A stretch of DNA of 64,000 nucleotides from Portibacter lacus (GTDB lineage Bacteria > Bacteroidota > Bacteroidia > Chitinophagales > Saprospiraceae): the NCBI RefSeq assembly GCF_021533215.1, contig NZ_JAJNKA010000020.1:30140-94139 (forward strand), written 5' to 3'. How positions within the stretch are numbered: position 1 is the stretch's first letter; each line of letters begins with the position of its first letter. Made by a program: the position numbers and the translations under genes. The notes below the pieces were generated by a model. That model worked only from the letters and a program-made list of their open reading frames with translations. It was not told the DNA's origin and searched no databases. This document shows, one piece after another, positions 1 to 8,093 of this stretch.

Positions 1-270
1 GTTCCTGTGAAAGAGCTTGCTGCTAATGATCAATTAATAAAAGCACGGTATTCAAATATCCAAAGGTCTATAATGATCGAAACGCCTGCTTCATCAGCAT
101 TTCATGTCTATGATATAAATGGCAGGAAAATAAAGTCCTTAACGACGGATAGAGCTGGACAATTTCAGATTCCGCTTGATCAGGTAGCTTCTGGGATTTA
201 TGTGTTACAAAGCATTTATAGAACGGAGAAAGGAAGTGCTGTCGAGAGTATTATGTTAAATGTATTTTAG
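1..270 (+). CDS. C-terminal end of a T9SS cargo protein (partial)
   Basis: Only the last 89 codons are present; the frame is open to the left edge, so the GTG at 7 is probably internal. The residues match a type A T9SS sorting domain: FHVYDINGRKIKSL (short beta strand with DxxGR), then a linker ending in VASGIYVLQ (the S-G-x-Y-x-L/V core) and a final strand with basic residues. Such domains direct proteins with a signal peptide through the outer membrane by type IX secretion, after which the domain is usually removed. The body of the protein lies outside the window, so its function cannot be given. The sorting-domain call is firm. Confidence 0.8.
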   Translation, partial: VPVKELAANDQLIKARYSNIQRSIMIETPASSAFHVYDINGRKIKSLTTDRAGQFQIPLDQVASGIYVLQSIYRTEKGSAVESIMLNVF

Positions 271-374
271 CTTCATCTGCTTTTCTTATAGCTAAAAAGT
301 ATATATAAACTATTGCGATCTGTTAATGTTATGATAAAACATCTCACGTCCCTGTATCGTTAGACTTTAATCCA

Positions 375-382
375 TATTTTTG
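375..382 (+). promoter_or_regulatory. Putative Bacteroidota -7 box (TATTTTTG)
   Basis: TATTTTTG matches the Bacteroidota TAnnTTTG box and ends 10 nt before the ATG of the first DsbD-alpha-like gene, predicting a very short leader. No clear TTTG -33 element was found at the usual distance. Confidence 0.35.
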
Positions 383-392
383 TAATAAATTA

Positions 393-848
393 ATGAGTAT
401 GAAAGCTGTTTTATCTTTTTGTTTAATCTGCCTGTTTTTTGTTGGCAATGCCCAAAGTAACTTAGATCCTGTCAAGTGGACTTTTGGCTCAGAAAAAGTG
501 GGTGATAATAAATACAAAATTACTTTCACTGCGACGATAGAGGACGGATGGGCAGTCTATTCTCAATTTATCGAAGATGGTGGACCGATTCCCACGACTT
601 TTAATTTCGATGAAAACACTGACATTGAGTTGAAAGATGGTGTCGTAGAACCTGAAGATAAAGAAACGAAGTACGATGAAATGTTTGAAATGGATCTGAT
701 AAAAGTGAAAGGTAAGGCAGAATTTTATCAAATGGTCAGTGTGAAATCCGAAGATCAAGTATTAAAAGGATTCCTAACTTATATGGCTTGTGATGATTCT
801 AAATGCTTACCACCCTCAGATGTTAATTTCGAAATTACGATCGAGTAA
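393..848 (+). CDS. Stand-alone DsbD N-terminal (alpha) domain protein, copy 1
   Basis: This 151-residue protein has a signal peptide (cleavage near GNAQ, residues 18-21) followed by one DsbD-alpha-like immunoglobulin-type domain. Diagnostic pieces are DPVKW, a GWAVYSQ strand, and the redox motif MACDDSKCLPP with its Cys pair. In DsbD the alpha domain takes electrons from the membrane domain and passes them to periplasmic partners. Here the domain stands alone, so it would act as a soluble thiol carrier or as a partner for the full-length DsbD encoded 480 bp downstream. It is the most diverged of the four alpha copies at this locus. The start at 393 could also be the ATG at 399. Function is inferred from family; fold assignment is fairly firm. 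Confidence 0.75.
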   Translation: MSMKAVLSFCLICLFFVGNAQSNLDPVKWTFGSEKVGDNKYKITFTATIEDGWAVYSQFIEDGGPIPTTFNFDENTDIELKDGVVEPEDKETKYDEMFEMDLIKVKGKAEFYQMVSVKSEDQVLKGFLTYMACDDSKCLPPSDVNFEITIE

Positions 849-859
849 AAAAAGAGAAA

Positions 860-1312
860 ATGTTAAGATTTTTATCAGTAAGTATTTTGTTGTTATTCAC
901 TGTTCAATCTTTTGGGCAGCTGGTAGACCCTGTTAAATGGTTATTCAGTTCAGAAAAAGTTTCTGAGAAGGAGTATCTGCTTATCTACACAGCGAAAATA
1001 GATAAAGGATGGACAGTATACTCTCAAGAATCTAATGAAGACGGACCTGTTCCTACCAAGATCACTTATTATTCAGAAGGTGTATCATATGATGGAGATG
1101 GTAAAGAAATTGGACATAAAAAAGAAGGTCTAGATTCTTACTTCGATGTTTTGGTGACTAAATTCCTAGATGATGAAGATTTTGTCATTAAGCACAATGT
1201 GAAAGTTAATTCAGATGTAACAAGTGTTTCTGGTTTTCTAACCTTTATGGCGTGTGATGATTCCAATTGCTTGCCACCTTCGGAAGTTGACTTTAAAATT
1301 ACAGTGAAGTAA
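860..1312 (+). CDS. Stand-alone DsbD N-terminal (alpha) domain protein, copy 2
   Basis: This 150-residue secreted protein has a signal peptide ending near SFGQ (residues 17-20) and a DsbD-alpha domain with DPVKW, GWTVYSQ and the redox motif MACDDSNCLPP. It differs from the first 150 residues of the next gene at roughly 23 positions by eye, and the DNA around the two start codons is almost identical, including the leader AAAAAGAGAAAATG. It is therefore a recent tandem duplicate of the 5' part of dsbD that gained its own stop codon. Spacing is 11 bp from the upstream gene and 12 bp to dsbD, so the three are probably cotranscribed. It would be a soluble periplasmic thiol carrier. Confidence 0.75.
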   Translation: MLRFLSVSILLLFTVQSFGQLVDPVKWLFSSEKVSEKEYLLIYTAKIDKGWTVYSQESNEDGPVPTKITYYSEGVSYDGDGKEIGHKKEGLDSYFDVLVTKFLDDEDFVIKHNVKVNSDVTSVSGFLTFMACDDSNCLPPSEVDFKITVK

Positions 1313-1324
1313 AAAAAAGAGAAA

Positions 1325-3832
1325 ATGTTAAGATTTTTATCAGTAAGTATTTTGTTGTTTTTCACTGTTCAATCTTTTGGGCAGCTGGCAGACCCTGTTA
1401 AATGGTCATTCAGTTCAGAAAAAGTTTCTGAGAAAGAGTATGTGCTCATCTACACAGCGAAAATAGATAAAGGCTGGACTGTATATTCACAAGAAACGAA
1501 TGAAGACGGACCTGTTCCAACGGAAATCACTTACGAGTCAGAAGGAGTTTCATATGATGGAAAAGGCGAAGAAATTGGACATAAAAAAGAAGGACTAGAT
1601 TCTTACTTCGATGTTGTGGTAACTAAATTCCTAGATGACGAAGACTTTATCATTAAGCATAATGTGAAAGTTGACCCAGGTGTAACGAATGTTTCAGGTT
1701 TTTTAACTTTCATGGCGTGTGATGATTCTAAGTGCTTGCCACCTACAGATATAGACTTCGATATTAACCTAGCCGATGGAAAAAGCAGCGATGTTCCAAG
1801 TGGTGTTATGTCTATTTCAATGAATGGAACGGATAATGCGATGCCAAGTGGAGTGATCAGTCCAGTAAAATGGTCTTTCGAAATCACAAATGAGGGAAAT
1901 GACGAGTATCTTCTAAAATATATCGCGAATGCTGAAGAAGGCTGGAGTGTTTATTCCCAGTTTACAAATGATGATGGTCCAGTACCAACTTTAATTTTAT
2001 ATGAAGAAGAGGATCATTATTCAGTTGTTGATAGATCGGTAGAAAAAGGACATAAGAAAAAAGGACTGGATCCTTTTTTCGATGGTGTAGAAGTTATAAA
2101 ATTTCTATCTGATGAACCGTTTATAATAGAGCATCGGATTAAAACAACAGACCCTTCGAAAGAAATAAAAGGTGGACTTGAGTTCATGGCTTGTGATGAT
2201 ACGGAATGTTTACCACCAGATTTTATAGACTTTTCTTTTAAACCTTCTATTCTTAAGGGTGGAATTGTAGCGATCTCGGAAGAGGAAGTGCAAAAGTCAA
2301 CTGAAGAAGGAAATGTAATCGATAATACCATTCCAAAGATCGTTTCTTCTCTCGAAAATCCTACTGCGGAATGCGGAGGAATTCAGGAGTTAAGTACTAA
2401 CCTTTGGTTAACCTTTATCTTTGGATTTATAGGTGGATTGCTAGCGTTGCTGACGCCATGTGTATTTCCAATGATTCCATTAACGGTTAGTTTTTTCACT
2501 AAAGATACCAAGAGAAAAGGTTGGGTGAATGGATTAATATATGGAGCTTCTATTATTGTAATCTATGTAACGTTAGGAATTGTAATAACAGCGGTCTTTG
2601 GTGCGGATTCATTGAATAGACTATCTACTAACTGGATTGCAAATTCCATTTTCTTCCTTGTATTTATCTTTTTTGCATTTTCATTCTTCGGATATTACGA
2701 AATCACCTTGCCATCTTCATGGTCGAATAAGAGTGATAAGATGGCTGATAAAGGTGGATTTGTTGGTATTTTTTTCATGGCTTTCACACTTGCAATTGTT
2801 TCGTTTTCATGTACTGGGCCGATCATCGGTTCTGCTATAGTAGAATCAGCGAGTTCTAAAATAGGTCCTTCCGTTGTGATGACAGGTTTTGCATTGGCAT
2901 TAGCGATACCGTTTGGTTTGTTTGCAGCATTCCCTGCTTGGTTGAATAGTTTGCCTAAGTCTGGAAGTTGGATGACATCAGTGAAAGTAGTACTTGGATT
3001 TTTAGAAATTGCACTTGCATTTAAATTCTTATCTGTTGCTGATTTAACAAACCACTGGGGATTCTTGAGATATGAATTATTTATAGGTATCTGGATTGTT
3101 GTAGCGATATTGATCGTGCTTTACTTACTTGGTTATATACGATTTCCACATGATGCACCTGTTAAGAAAATCAAGCCACTTAGATGGGGATTTATTGGGT
3201 TGTTCGCAGCAGCTGCAATCTATCTAATGACAGGATTTAATTATAACGAAAAAACGCAAGCATACGATTCTAAGGAATTGTTAAGTGGACTAGCGCCACC
3301 TGCTCAGTATAACTTTTTCCTTGAAAAGCCGACGTTAAACCCAGACTTAAAAGAAAGATTTTACTCTTATAAAAAATGTGCGAACAATCTGGATTGCTTT
3401 ACGGATTATTATGAAGGAGTTGCATATGCTAAGGAAGTGAATAAACCAGTATTTCTTGATTTTACGGGTCATGCTTGTGTGAATTGCCGTAAGATGGAAG
3501 AGCACGTTTGGATTAAGACAGATGTTCATTCTAAATTAAGCAATGACTTTGTGCTCGTTTCTTTGTACAGTGATGATGATAAAGACCTGGATGAGAAGAT
3601 CTACTCGGTTACACAAGACAAATATCTGAGAGATGTTGGGAATATGTGGACTGATTTCCAGATTGCCAACTTCGGATCTAATACACAACCACTTTATGCG
3701 ATGATGACTCCTGATGAAGAAATCATAGGTCAACCTAGAGGTTATGATCCGAACTACAAGGAATATGTAGAGTTCTTAGAATGTGGACTTGCTAACTTTA
3801 ACAAGCAAAAAATCCTAATCGGAGAGAAATAG
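1325..3832 (+). CDS. dsbD: Protein-disulfide reductase DsbD with two N-terminal alpha domains
   Basis: DsbD carries electrons from cytoplasmic thioredoxin across the inner membrane to periplasmic thiol proteins. The 835-residue protein has a signal peptide (to about residue 20), a first alpha domain (about 21-147, MACDDSKCLPP), a linker, a second diverged alpha domain (about 175-308, MACDDTECLPP), a membrane beta domain (about 355-640) with its two key cysteines in LLTPCVFPMIP and VSFSCTGPIIG, and a C-terminal thioredoxin-like gamma domain with GHACVNCRK as the CxxC site (about residue 718). Standard DsbD has one alpha domain and about 560-700 residues, so the extra domain is unusual. It is last in a run with two free alpha-domain genes. 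The assignment is firm; the role of the duplicated domain is unknown. Confidence 0.9.
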   Translation: MLRFLSVSILLFFTVQSFGQLADPVKWSFSSEKVSEKEYVLIYTAKIDKGWTVYSQETNEDGPVPTEITYESEGVSYDGKGEEIGHKKEGLDSYFDVVVTKFLDDEDFIIKHNVKVDPGVTNVSGFLTFMACDDSKCLPPTDIDFDINLADGKSSDVPSGVMSISMNGTDNAMPSGVISPVKWSFEITNEGNDEYLLKYIANAEEGWSVYSQFTNDDGPVPTLILYEEEDHYSVVDRSVEKGHKKKGLDPFFDGVEVIKFLSDEPFIIEHRIKTTDPSKEIKGGLEFMACDDTECLPPDFIDFSFKPSILKGGIVAISEEEVQKSTEEGNVIDNTIPKIVSSLENPTAECGGIQELSTNLWLTFIFGFIGGLLALLTPCVFPMIPLTVSFFTKDTKRKGWVNGLIYGASIIVIYVTLGIVITAVFGADSLNRLSTNWIANSIFFLVFIFFAFSFFGYYEITLPSSWSNKSDKMADKGGFVGIFFMAFTLAIVSFSCTGPIIGSAIVESASSKIGPSVVMTGFALALAIPFGLFAAFPAWLNSLPKSGSWMTSVKVVLGFLEIALAFKFLSVADLTNHWGFLRYELFIGIWIVVAILIVLYLLGYIRFPHDAPVKKIKPLRWGFIGLFAAAAIYLMTGFNYNEKTQAYDSKELLSGLAPPAQYNFFLEKPTLNPDLKERFYSYKKCANNLDCFTDYYEGVAYAKEVNKPVFLDFTGHACVNCRKMEEHVWIKTDVHSKLSNDFVLVSLYSDDDKDLDEKIYSVTQDKYLRDVGNMWTDFQIANFGSNTQPLYAMMTPDEEIIGQPRGYDPNYKEYVEFLECGLANFNKQKILIGEK

Positions 3833-3948
3833 TATTATTCGTCTAAGCTTATTATTGTATTTTCATAGGCCAATTTCTGGAAGAATATCTAAGATGCAGC
3901 ATTCACTTAATGCGATTGCAGGAGATGTATTATGCTAAGGATTCATGA

Positions 3949-4929
3949 TTATATCCATCCATTGAACTGAGCAAGAAGTATAGCAACGATAATTCCGATA
4001 TGGAGTACTTCTGCAATCATACTGCTCTTCATTTTTTCATAGCTTAATCCGATAAACATTGCAAATGGTACAGATAAGATTACCAAATGAGTAATGCTTA
4101 CACCATTGATGAAAAACATCATTATTAAGCTGAACATCATAAACCAATAAATGATGTCTACTTTCTTCTGGACTTGAATGGCAATTTTCATGGTAAATGT
4201 ATTATACCGAACGATGGCATACAGAATGGTGATTCCGATAACAGCTAAGTATAAAATGGATTGCAGGTTTAAAGATTGAAAAACAGCTAGTATTCCTTTA
4301 TCAAACTGAAAGTAAGATTGGATTAATATTAATTCCCCGTGCCAGTAATAGTAACTACCTAATAGAAAAAGAGGAACAAATACTCCAGAAGTTAGAATGA
4401 ACAGTTCACTGATTTTGAAAGATCTGAGAATCAACATTGAGATCACCCCGAATGCCCAAAAGCTTATACTAGCGGAATAGAAAATAGAAGCGATGGCAAT
4501 ATAAAATCCAGCATTAAAAATGTAGATAGCTGCATTATCAACTTTATATATTTTATTGATGCTGATAAGGGCTAAAACAAGGAAGAATGCAGAAAACATT
4601 GCCGGCGAACACATAAGCCCTCCTGGCATTCCAGATGTGATGAGAACAAAGAACAAACCTGGAAGCAAGGTCAGAAATTTCGATATTCGATTCTGAATGA
4701 TGTGCCGATTAATAAAATTGGCAATTAAAAAGACAAGAATACAAGCAACAAAACTTTGCATCAGCGGAGATGAAAGTATTTCCCCAAAAACGTATTTCGA
4801 GAATGCAGTGTCGTATTCCCTGACCTCATATTTTACAGGATATAACAAGGAGTGAAACCTTATCAAAAATGTATAAGGAATCAGTAAAAGTGTTGCGAAA
4901 AATTGATTGGTACGAAAAATTTCTATCAC
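3949..4929 (-). CDS. DUF6427 family multipass membrane protein
   Basis: This 326-residue protein is hydrophobic throughout, with about nine predicted membrane segments, and starts MIEIFRTNQFFATLLLIPY. That opening and the pattern of segments match the DUF6427 family of Bacteroidota, whose function is not known (some databases carry a misleading carotene-monooxygenase label). Its 5' end lies 98 bp from, and divergent to, the polyprenyl synthetase gene, a neighbourhood that hints at lipid or cell-envelope work but proves nothing. No catalytic motif is visible. Confidence 0.65.
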   Translation of the reverse strand: MIEIFRTNQFFATLLLIPYTFLIRFHSLLYPVKYEVREYDTAFSKYVFGEILSSPLMQSFVACILVFLIANFINRHIIQNRISKFLTLLPGLFFVLITSGMPGGLMCSPAMFSAFFLVLALISINKIYKVDNAAIYIFNAGFYIAIASIFYSASISFWAFGVISMLILRSFKISELFILTSGVFVPLFLLGSYYYWHGELILIQSYFQFDKGILAVFQSLNLQSILYLAVIGITILYAIVRYNTFTMKIAIQVQKKVDIIYWFMMFSLIMMFFINGVSITHLVILSVPFAMFIGLSYEKMKSSMIAEVLHIGIIVAILLAQFNGWI

Positions 4930-4999
4930 CGTTAAAAAAGTACTTTGATAATACTAAGGAAATAATAATGCCAATATTATTCAAGACCAGAAATCTACA

Positions 5000-5007
5000 T
5001 ATCTTTG
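5000..5007 (+). promoter_or_regulatory. Putative -7 box for polyprenyl synthetase (TATCTTTG)
   Basis: TATCTTTG matches TAnnTTTG and ends 20 nt before the ATG chosen for the downstream gene. It helps reject the longer reading frame that begins at 4869, since that start would lie upstream of the promoter and inside the divergent gene. Confidence 0.35.
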
Positions 5008-5027
5008 GTGTTCATAAAATAGCGTCG

Positions 5028-6002
5028 ATGTCACTTTCCTTAAAGGAAATAAAACAACCAGTAGAAGCGGATCTTAAACAATTCGATCAGCATTTCAGAA
5101 ATGCAATGAAGAGCAATGTTGCTTTGCTGGATACCATCACCTATTATATTGTGCACAGCAAAGGAAAGCAAATTAGACCTTTGTTTGTCTTTTTAAGCGC
5201 AAAACTTTTTGGTGATATTAATGAAGCAAGCCAAGATGCTGCTGCATTTATAGAGATATTGCATACAGCGACTTTAGTTCATGATGATGTGGTGGATGAA
5301 GCTAATAAAAGAAGAGGCTTCTTTTCTATTAACGCTTTATGGAAAAATAAAGTAGCCGTATTAGTGGGAGACTTTCTTTTTGCGAAAGGATTTTTAATGG
5401 CGCTAGAGAATGATCAATTTCAGTTGATCAAGATCGTTTCGAATGCGATTAAAGAAATGAGTGAAGGGGAGGTGCTACAAATAGAAAAGGCGAGAAAGTT
5501 AGATATCAATGAAGAAATCTACTATGATATCATTCGACAGAAGACAGCATCATTGATTGCAGCTGCTTGTGCAGCAGGAGCATCGACGACAACTAAGGAT
5601 CCGGAAACCATTGAAAAAATGAGACTCTTCGGTGAATATATAGGTATAGCCTTCCAAATCAAAGATGATCTTTTCGACTACGGAGAAAGTGATATTGGAA
5701 AACCTACAGGAATTGACATAAAAGAGAAGAAAATGACCCTTCCTTTAATTCATGTTCTCCATAAAGCTGATCGATCTAAAAAAAGATGGATCATGAATAT
5801 CATTAAGAAATATAATAATGATAAGAAAAAGGTAAGAGAACTAGTTTCCTATGTGAAAGAGAATGGCGGATTATCTTACGCGCAAGATGCCCTTAACGAT
5901 TATAGAGAAAGAGCATTAGAAATTCTAATGACCCTAAACCCTTCACCTGCTCGAGACTCCATCGAAAAATTGGTTGCTTTTGTAATCAGCAGGAACAAGT
6001 AA
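5028..6002 (+). CDS. Polyprenyl synthetase (trans-isoprenyl diphosphate synthase)
   Basis: The enzyme condenses isopentenyl diphosphate units onto an allylic diphosphate to build the long polyprenyl chain used for quinones or other lipids. The 324-residue protein shows the first Asp-rich motif in LVHDDVVDEANKRRG and the second in QIKDDLFDYGES, plus GKQIRPLF near the N-terminus. The frame is open further upstream to 4869, but that extension overlaps the divergent DUF6427 gene and is not conserved in character; the ATG at 5028 (MSLSLKEIKQP) follows a TATCTTTG box and gives the usual family length. Octaprenyl or similar chain length is likely in Bacteroidota but cannot be read from sequence here. 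Confidence 0.88.
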   Translation: MSLSLKEIKQPVEADLKQFDQHFRNAMKSNVALLDTITYYIVHSKGKQIRPLFVFLSAKLFGDINEASQDAAAFIEILHTATLVHDDVVDEANKRRGFFSINALWKNKVAVLVGDFLFAKGFLMALENDQFQLIKIVSNAIKEMSEGEVLQIEKARKLDINEEIYYDIIRQKTASLIAAACAAGASTTTKDPETIEKMRLFGEYIGIAFQIKDDLFDYGESDIGKPTGIDIKEKKMTLPLIHVLHKADRSKKRWIMNIIKKYNNDKKKVRELVSYVKENGGLSYAQDALNDYRERALEILMTLNPSPARDSIEKLVAFVISRNK

Positions 6003-6006
6003 TTTC

Positions 6007-7323
6007 TTATAAATCTACTCTTTCTATATTAGCTCCTAAAGCGTTTAGCCTTCCATCTATGTTCTGGTAGCCTCTATCTATTTGCTGAATATTGTGAATC
6101 GTAGAAGATCCATTAGCTGATAATGCAGCAATAAGCAAAGAAACACCAGCTCTGATATCAGGTGAACTCATAGAAATTCCTCTTAATTGTGTTTTTCTTT
6201 CTAGACCAATAACGGTCGCGCGATGTGGATCACACAAGATGATTTTAGCACCCATATCTATTAACTTATCCACGAAGAACAGTCGAGATTCAAACATTTT
6301 CTGATGAATCAATACACTTCCGCGTGCTTGTGTAGCAACTACAAGGATAATAGACAGTAGATCTGGAGTAAATCCAGGCCATGGTGAATCATAGATAGTA
6401 AGAATAGAGCCATCTATAAAGCTACTTATTTCGTAAAGTTCTTGAGCAGGAATATGGATGTCATCATTTTCGATTTCTAGTTTTATTCCTAGTTTCTGGA
6501 AAACAGAAGGAATGTTTCCTAATTCCTTGACAGCAGCATTTTTGATTCTAAGATCAGATTTTGTCATTGCAGCCATTCCGATGAAAGACCCAATTTCGAT
6601 CATATCAGGGAGTACTCGGTGATTTGTTCCTCCTAGACTTTCTACACCAGTAATTTTTAGTAAGTTAGATCCTATTCCTGAGATTTTAGCTCCCATTCCT
6701 ACGAGCATTTTGCACAATTGCTGTACATATGGTTCACATGCAGCATTATAAATGGTGGTAACACCTTCAGCCAATACTGCGCCCATTAATACATTTGCAG
6801 TACCTGTAACGGAAATTTCATCCATTAGCATGTAGCAACCTTTTAGGCGATCTGCATGAATGTAGAAGTCGTTCGTTTCTTCATCGAATTTAAATTCTCC
6901 TCCCAACTTCTGGAAACCTATAAAGTGGGTATCTAATCTTCTTCTTCCTATTTTATCACCACCTGGCTGAGGCAAATAAGCCTTTCCGAAACGTGCTAAT
7001 AATGGTCCGATTAACATTACAGAACCTCTTATTTTCTTTGCATCATTCTGATATTCATCAGAAGATAAGTAATCTAGATCAATATCATCCGCCTGAAAGC
7101 TGTAATGCCCTTTCGATAATCTTTCTATTTTAACTCCGAGACCTCTTAGTAAGCTGATTAGTTTCTCAACATCCAGAATTTCAGGAACGTTTTTTATTTC
7201 CACTTTCTGATCTGTCAACATAACTGCGCAAAGCACTTGTAATGCTTCATTCTTTGCTCCTTGAGGTTCTATTTCTCCATTCAGGATTGTATTTCCTTCT
7301 ACTATAAATGCCTGATTCGCCAT
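6007..7323 (-). CDS. murA: UDP-N-acetylglucosamine 1-carboxyvinyltransferase MurA
   Basis: MurA transfers enolpyruvate from phosphoenolpyruvate to UDP-GlcNAc, the first committed step of peptidoglycan synthesis. The ATG at 7323 gives 438 residues starting MANQAFIVEGN; the longer frame to 7374 adds a non-conserved leader. QGAKNEAL (K24, N25) is the substrate-binding Lys-Asn pair. The catalytic loop reads PGGDKIGRRRLDTH, so the residue equal to E. coli Cys115 is Asp (D123). Asp variants elsewhere are active and resist fosfomycin, so the same is expected here. It is the last gene of the minus-strand operon with glmS, whose product feeds UDP-GlcNAc synthesis, and ends 4 bp from the convergent polyprenyl synthetase gene. 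Confidence 0.93.
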   Translation of the reverse strand: MANQAFIVEGNTILNGEIEPQGAKNEALQVLCAVMLTDQKVEIKNVPEILDVEKLISLLRGLGVKIERLSKGHYSFQADDIDLDYLSSDEYQNDAKKIRGSVMLIGPLLARFGKAYLPQPGGDKIGRRRLDTHFIGFQKLGGEFKFDEETNDFYIHADRLKGCYMLMDEISVTGTANVLMGAVLAEGVTTIYNAACEPYVQQLCKMLVGMGAKISGIGSNLLKITGVESLGGTNHRVLPDMIEIGSFIGMAAMTKSDLRIKNAAVKELGNIPSVFQKLGIKLEIENDDIHIPAQELYEISSFIDGSILTIYDSPWPGFTPDLLSIILVVATQARGSVLIHQKMFESRLFFVDKLIDMGAKIILCDPHRATVIGLERKTQLRGISMSSPDIRAGVSLLIAALSANGSSTIHNIQQIDRGYQNIDGRLNALGANIERVDL

Positions 7324-7399
7324 AACAATATTTTTATACAAAAAAAGGCACAACTGATTCAGTTGCGCCTTCAAATATATTAAATTTTATTGTAATGTG

Positions 7400-8065
7400 T
7401 TATCTTCTCTTTTTGTTTCTAGTATTTGAATACCTAGGATTATTATTTTTTCTATAATTCGTCTTCCTATTATTATTGTTAGTATGTCTTCTAGTATTCG
7501 TATCTCTTTCGTCTTTTCCAATATTTAAATCATAGTTATCACCTAAACTTAACTTCCCTTGGGACATTTTATTTAGATCTTCAATGATTAATTCGTCACT
7601 TACGTAGTGTTCTCTATTCCAAGTTCTGTAAGCCAATTTCATGTACCTAGCAATTGTTTCTGCGAATGCGTCCTTCTTAGGACCATCTTCCATTGCTGTC
7701 GCTTTTTTAATAAGCTCTAATACGTTTCTACCGTAATGTCTATATCTTTTCGCTCCTTTAGGGTAAGTCATTACCTCAGGCTTGATAGCATCTTCTTTCG
7801 TAAGAATAGAATCTTCTGGCGCATCTACTTCGATATCATAATCTGCGATCTTAAGAAGATGAGACCATAATTTAGCTCTGTAGTTATTTATATTTTTGTT
7901 TTGAGGATTCATCTGGTACATTAAAGCGACAATGCGCTCAGCGTATTTCTGACGAAGTTCTTTATCCTCAACTGTTTTAGCGTAGTTTATTAAATTCTGA
8001 ACGTTTCGTCCATATTCGGAAATGACAAGTCTGTCTTTTTCCGTATTGTATTCCATGTTAATCAT
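7400..8065 (-). CDS. DUF4290 family protein
   Basis: This 221-residue protein has a DUF4290 domain of about 170 residues: EYNTEKDRLVISEYGRNVQ at the start, YPKGAKRYRHYGRNVLELI in the middle and a repeated YGRN element. The tail (about 185-221) is a low-complexity, Asn/Arg-rich stretch that suggests nucleic acid or polyanion contact, though this is inference. The family is confined mostly to Bacteroidota and is often found next to murA, as here. A second ATG at 8056 fits the usual family start (MEYNT). It lies between glmS (28 bp) and murA (76 bp) in one operon. Its biochemical function is unknown. Confidence 0.7.
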   Translation of the reverse strand: MINMEYNTEKDRLVISEYGRNVQNLINYAKTVEDKELRQKYAERIVALMYQMNPQNKNINNYRAKLWSHLLKIADYDIEVDAPEDSILTKEDAIKPEVMTYPKGAKRYRHYGRNVLELIKKATAMEDGPKKDAFAETIARYMKLAYRTWNREHYVSDELIIEDLNKMSQGKLSLGDNYDLNIGKDERDTNTRRHTNNNNRKTNYRKNNNPRYSNTRNKKRR

Positions 8066-8093
8066 CTATTTCTTATTTCTGATCTTTATTAAC

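Noticed and set aside
4869..5027. N-terminal extension of the polyprenyl synthetase
   Set aside because: It overlaps the divergent DUF6427 gene, has no family-like residues, and a promoter box lies at 5000, after the supposed start.
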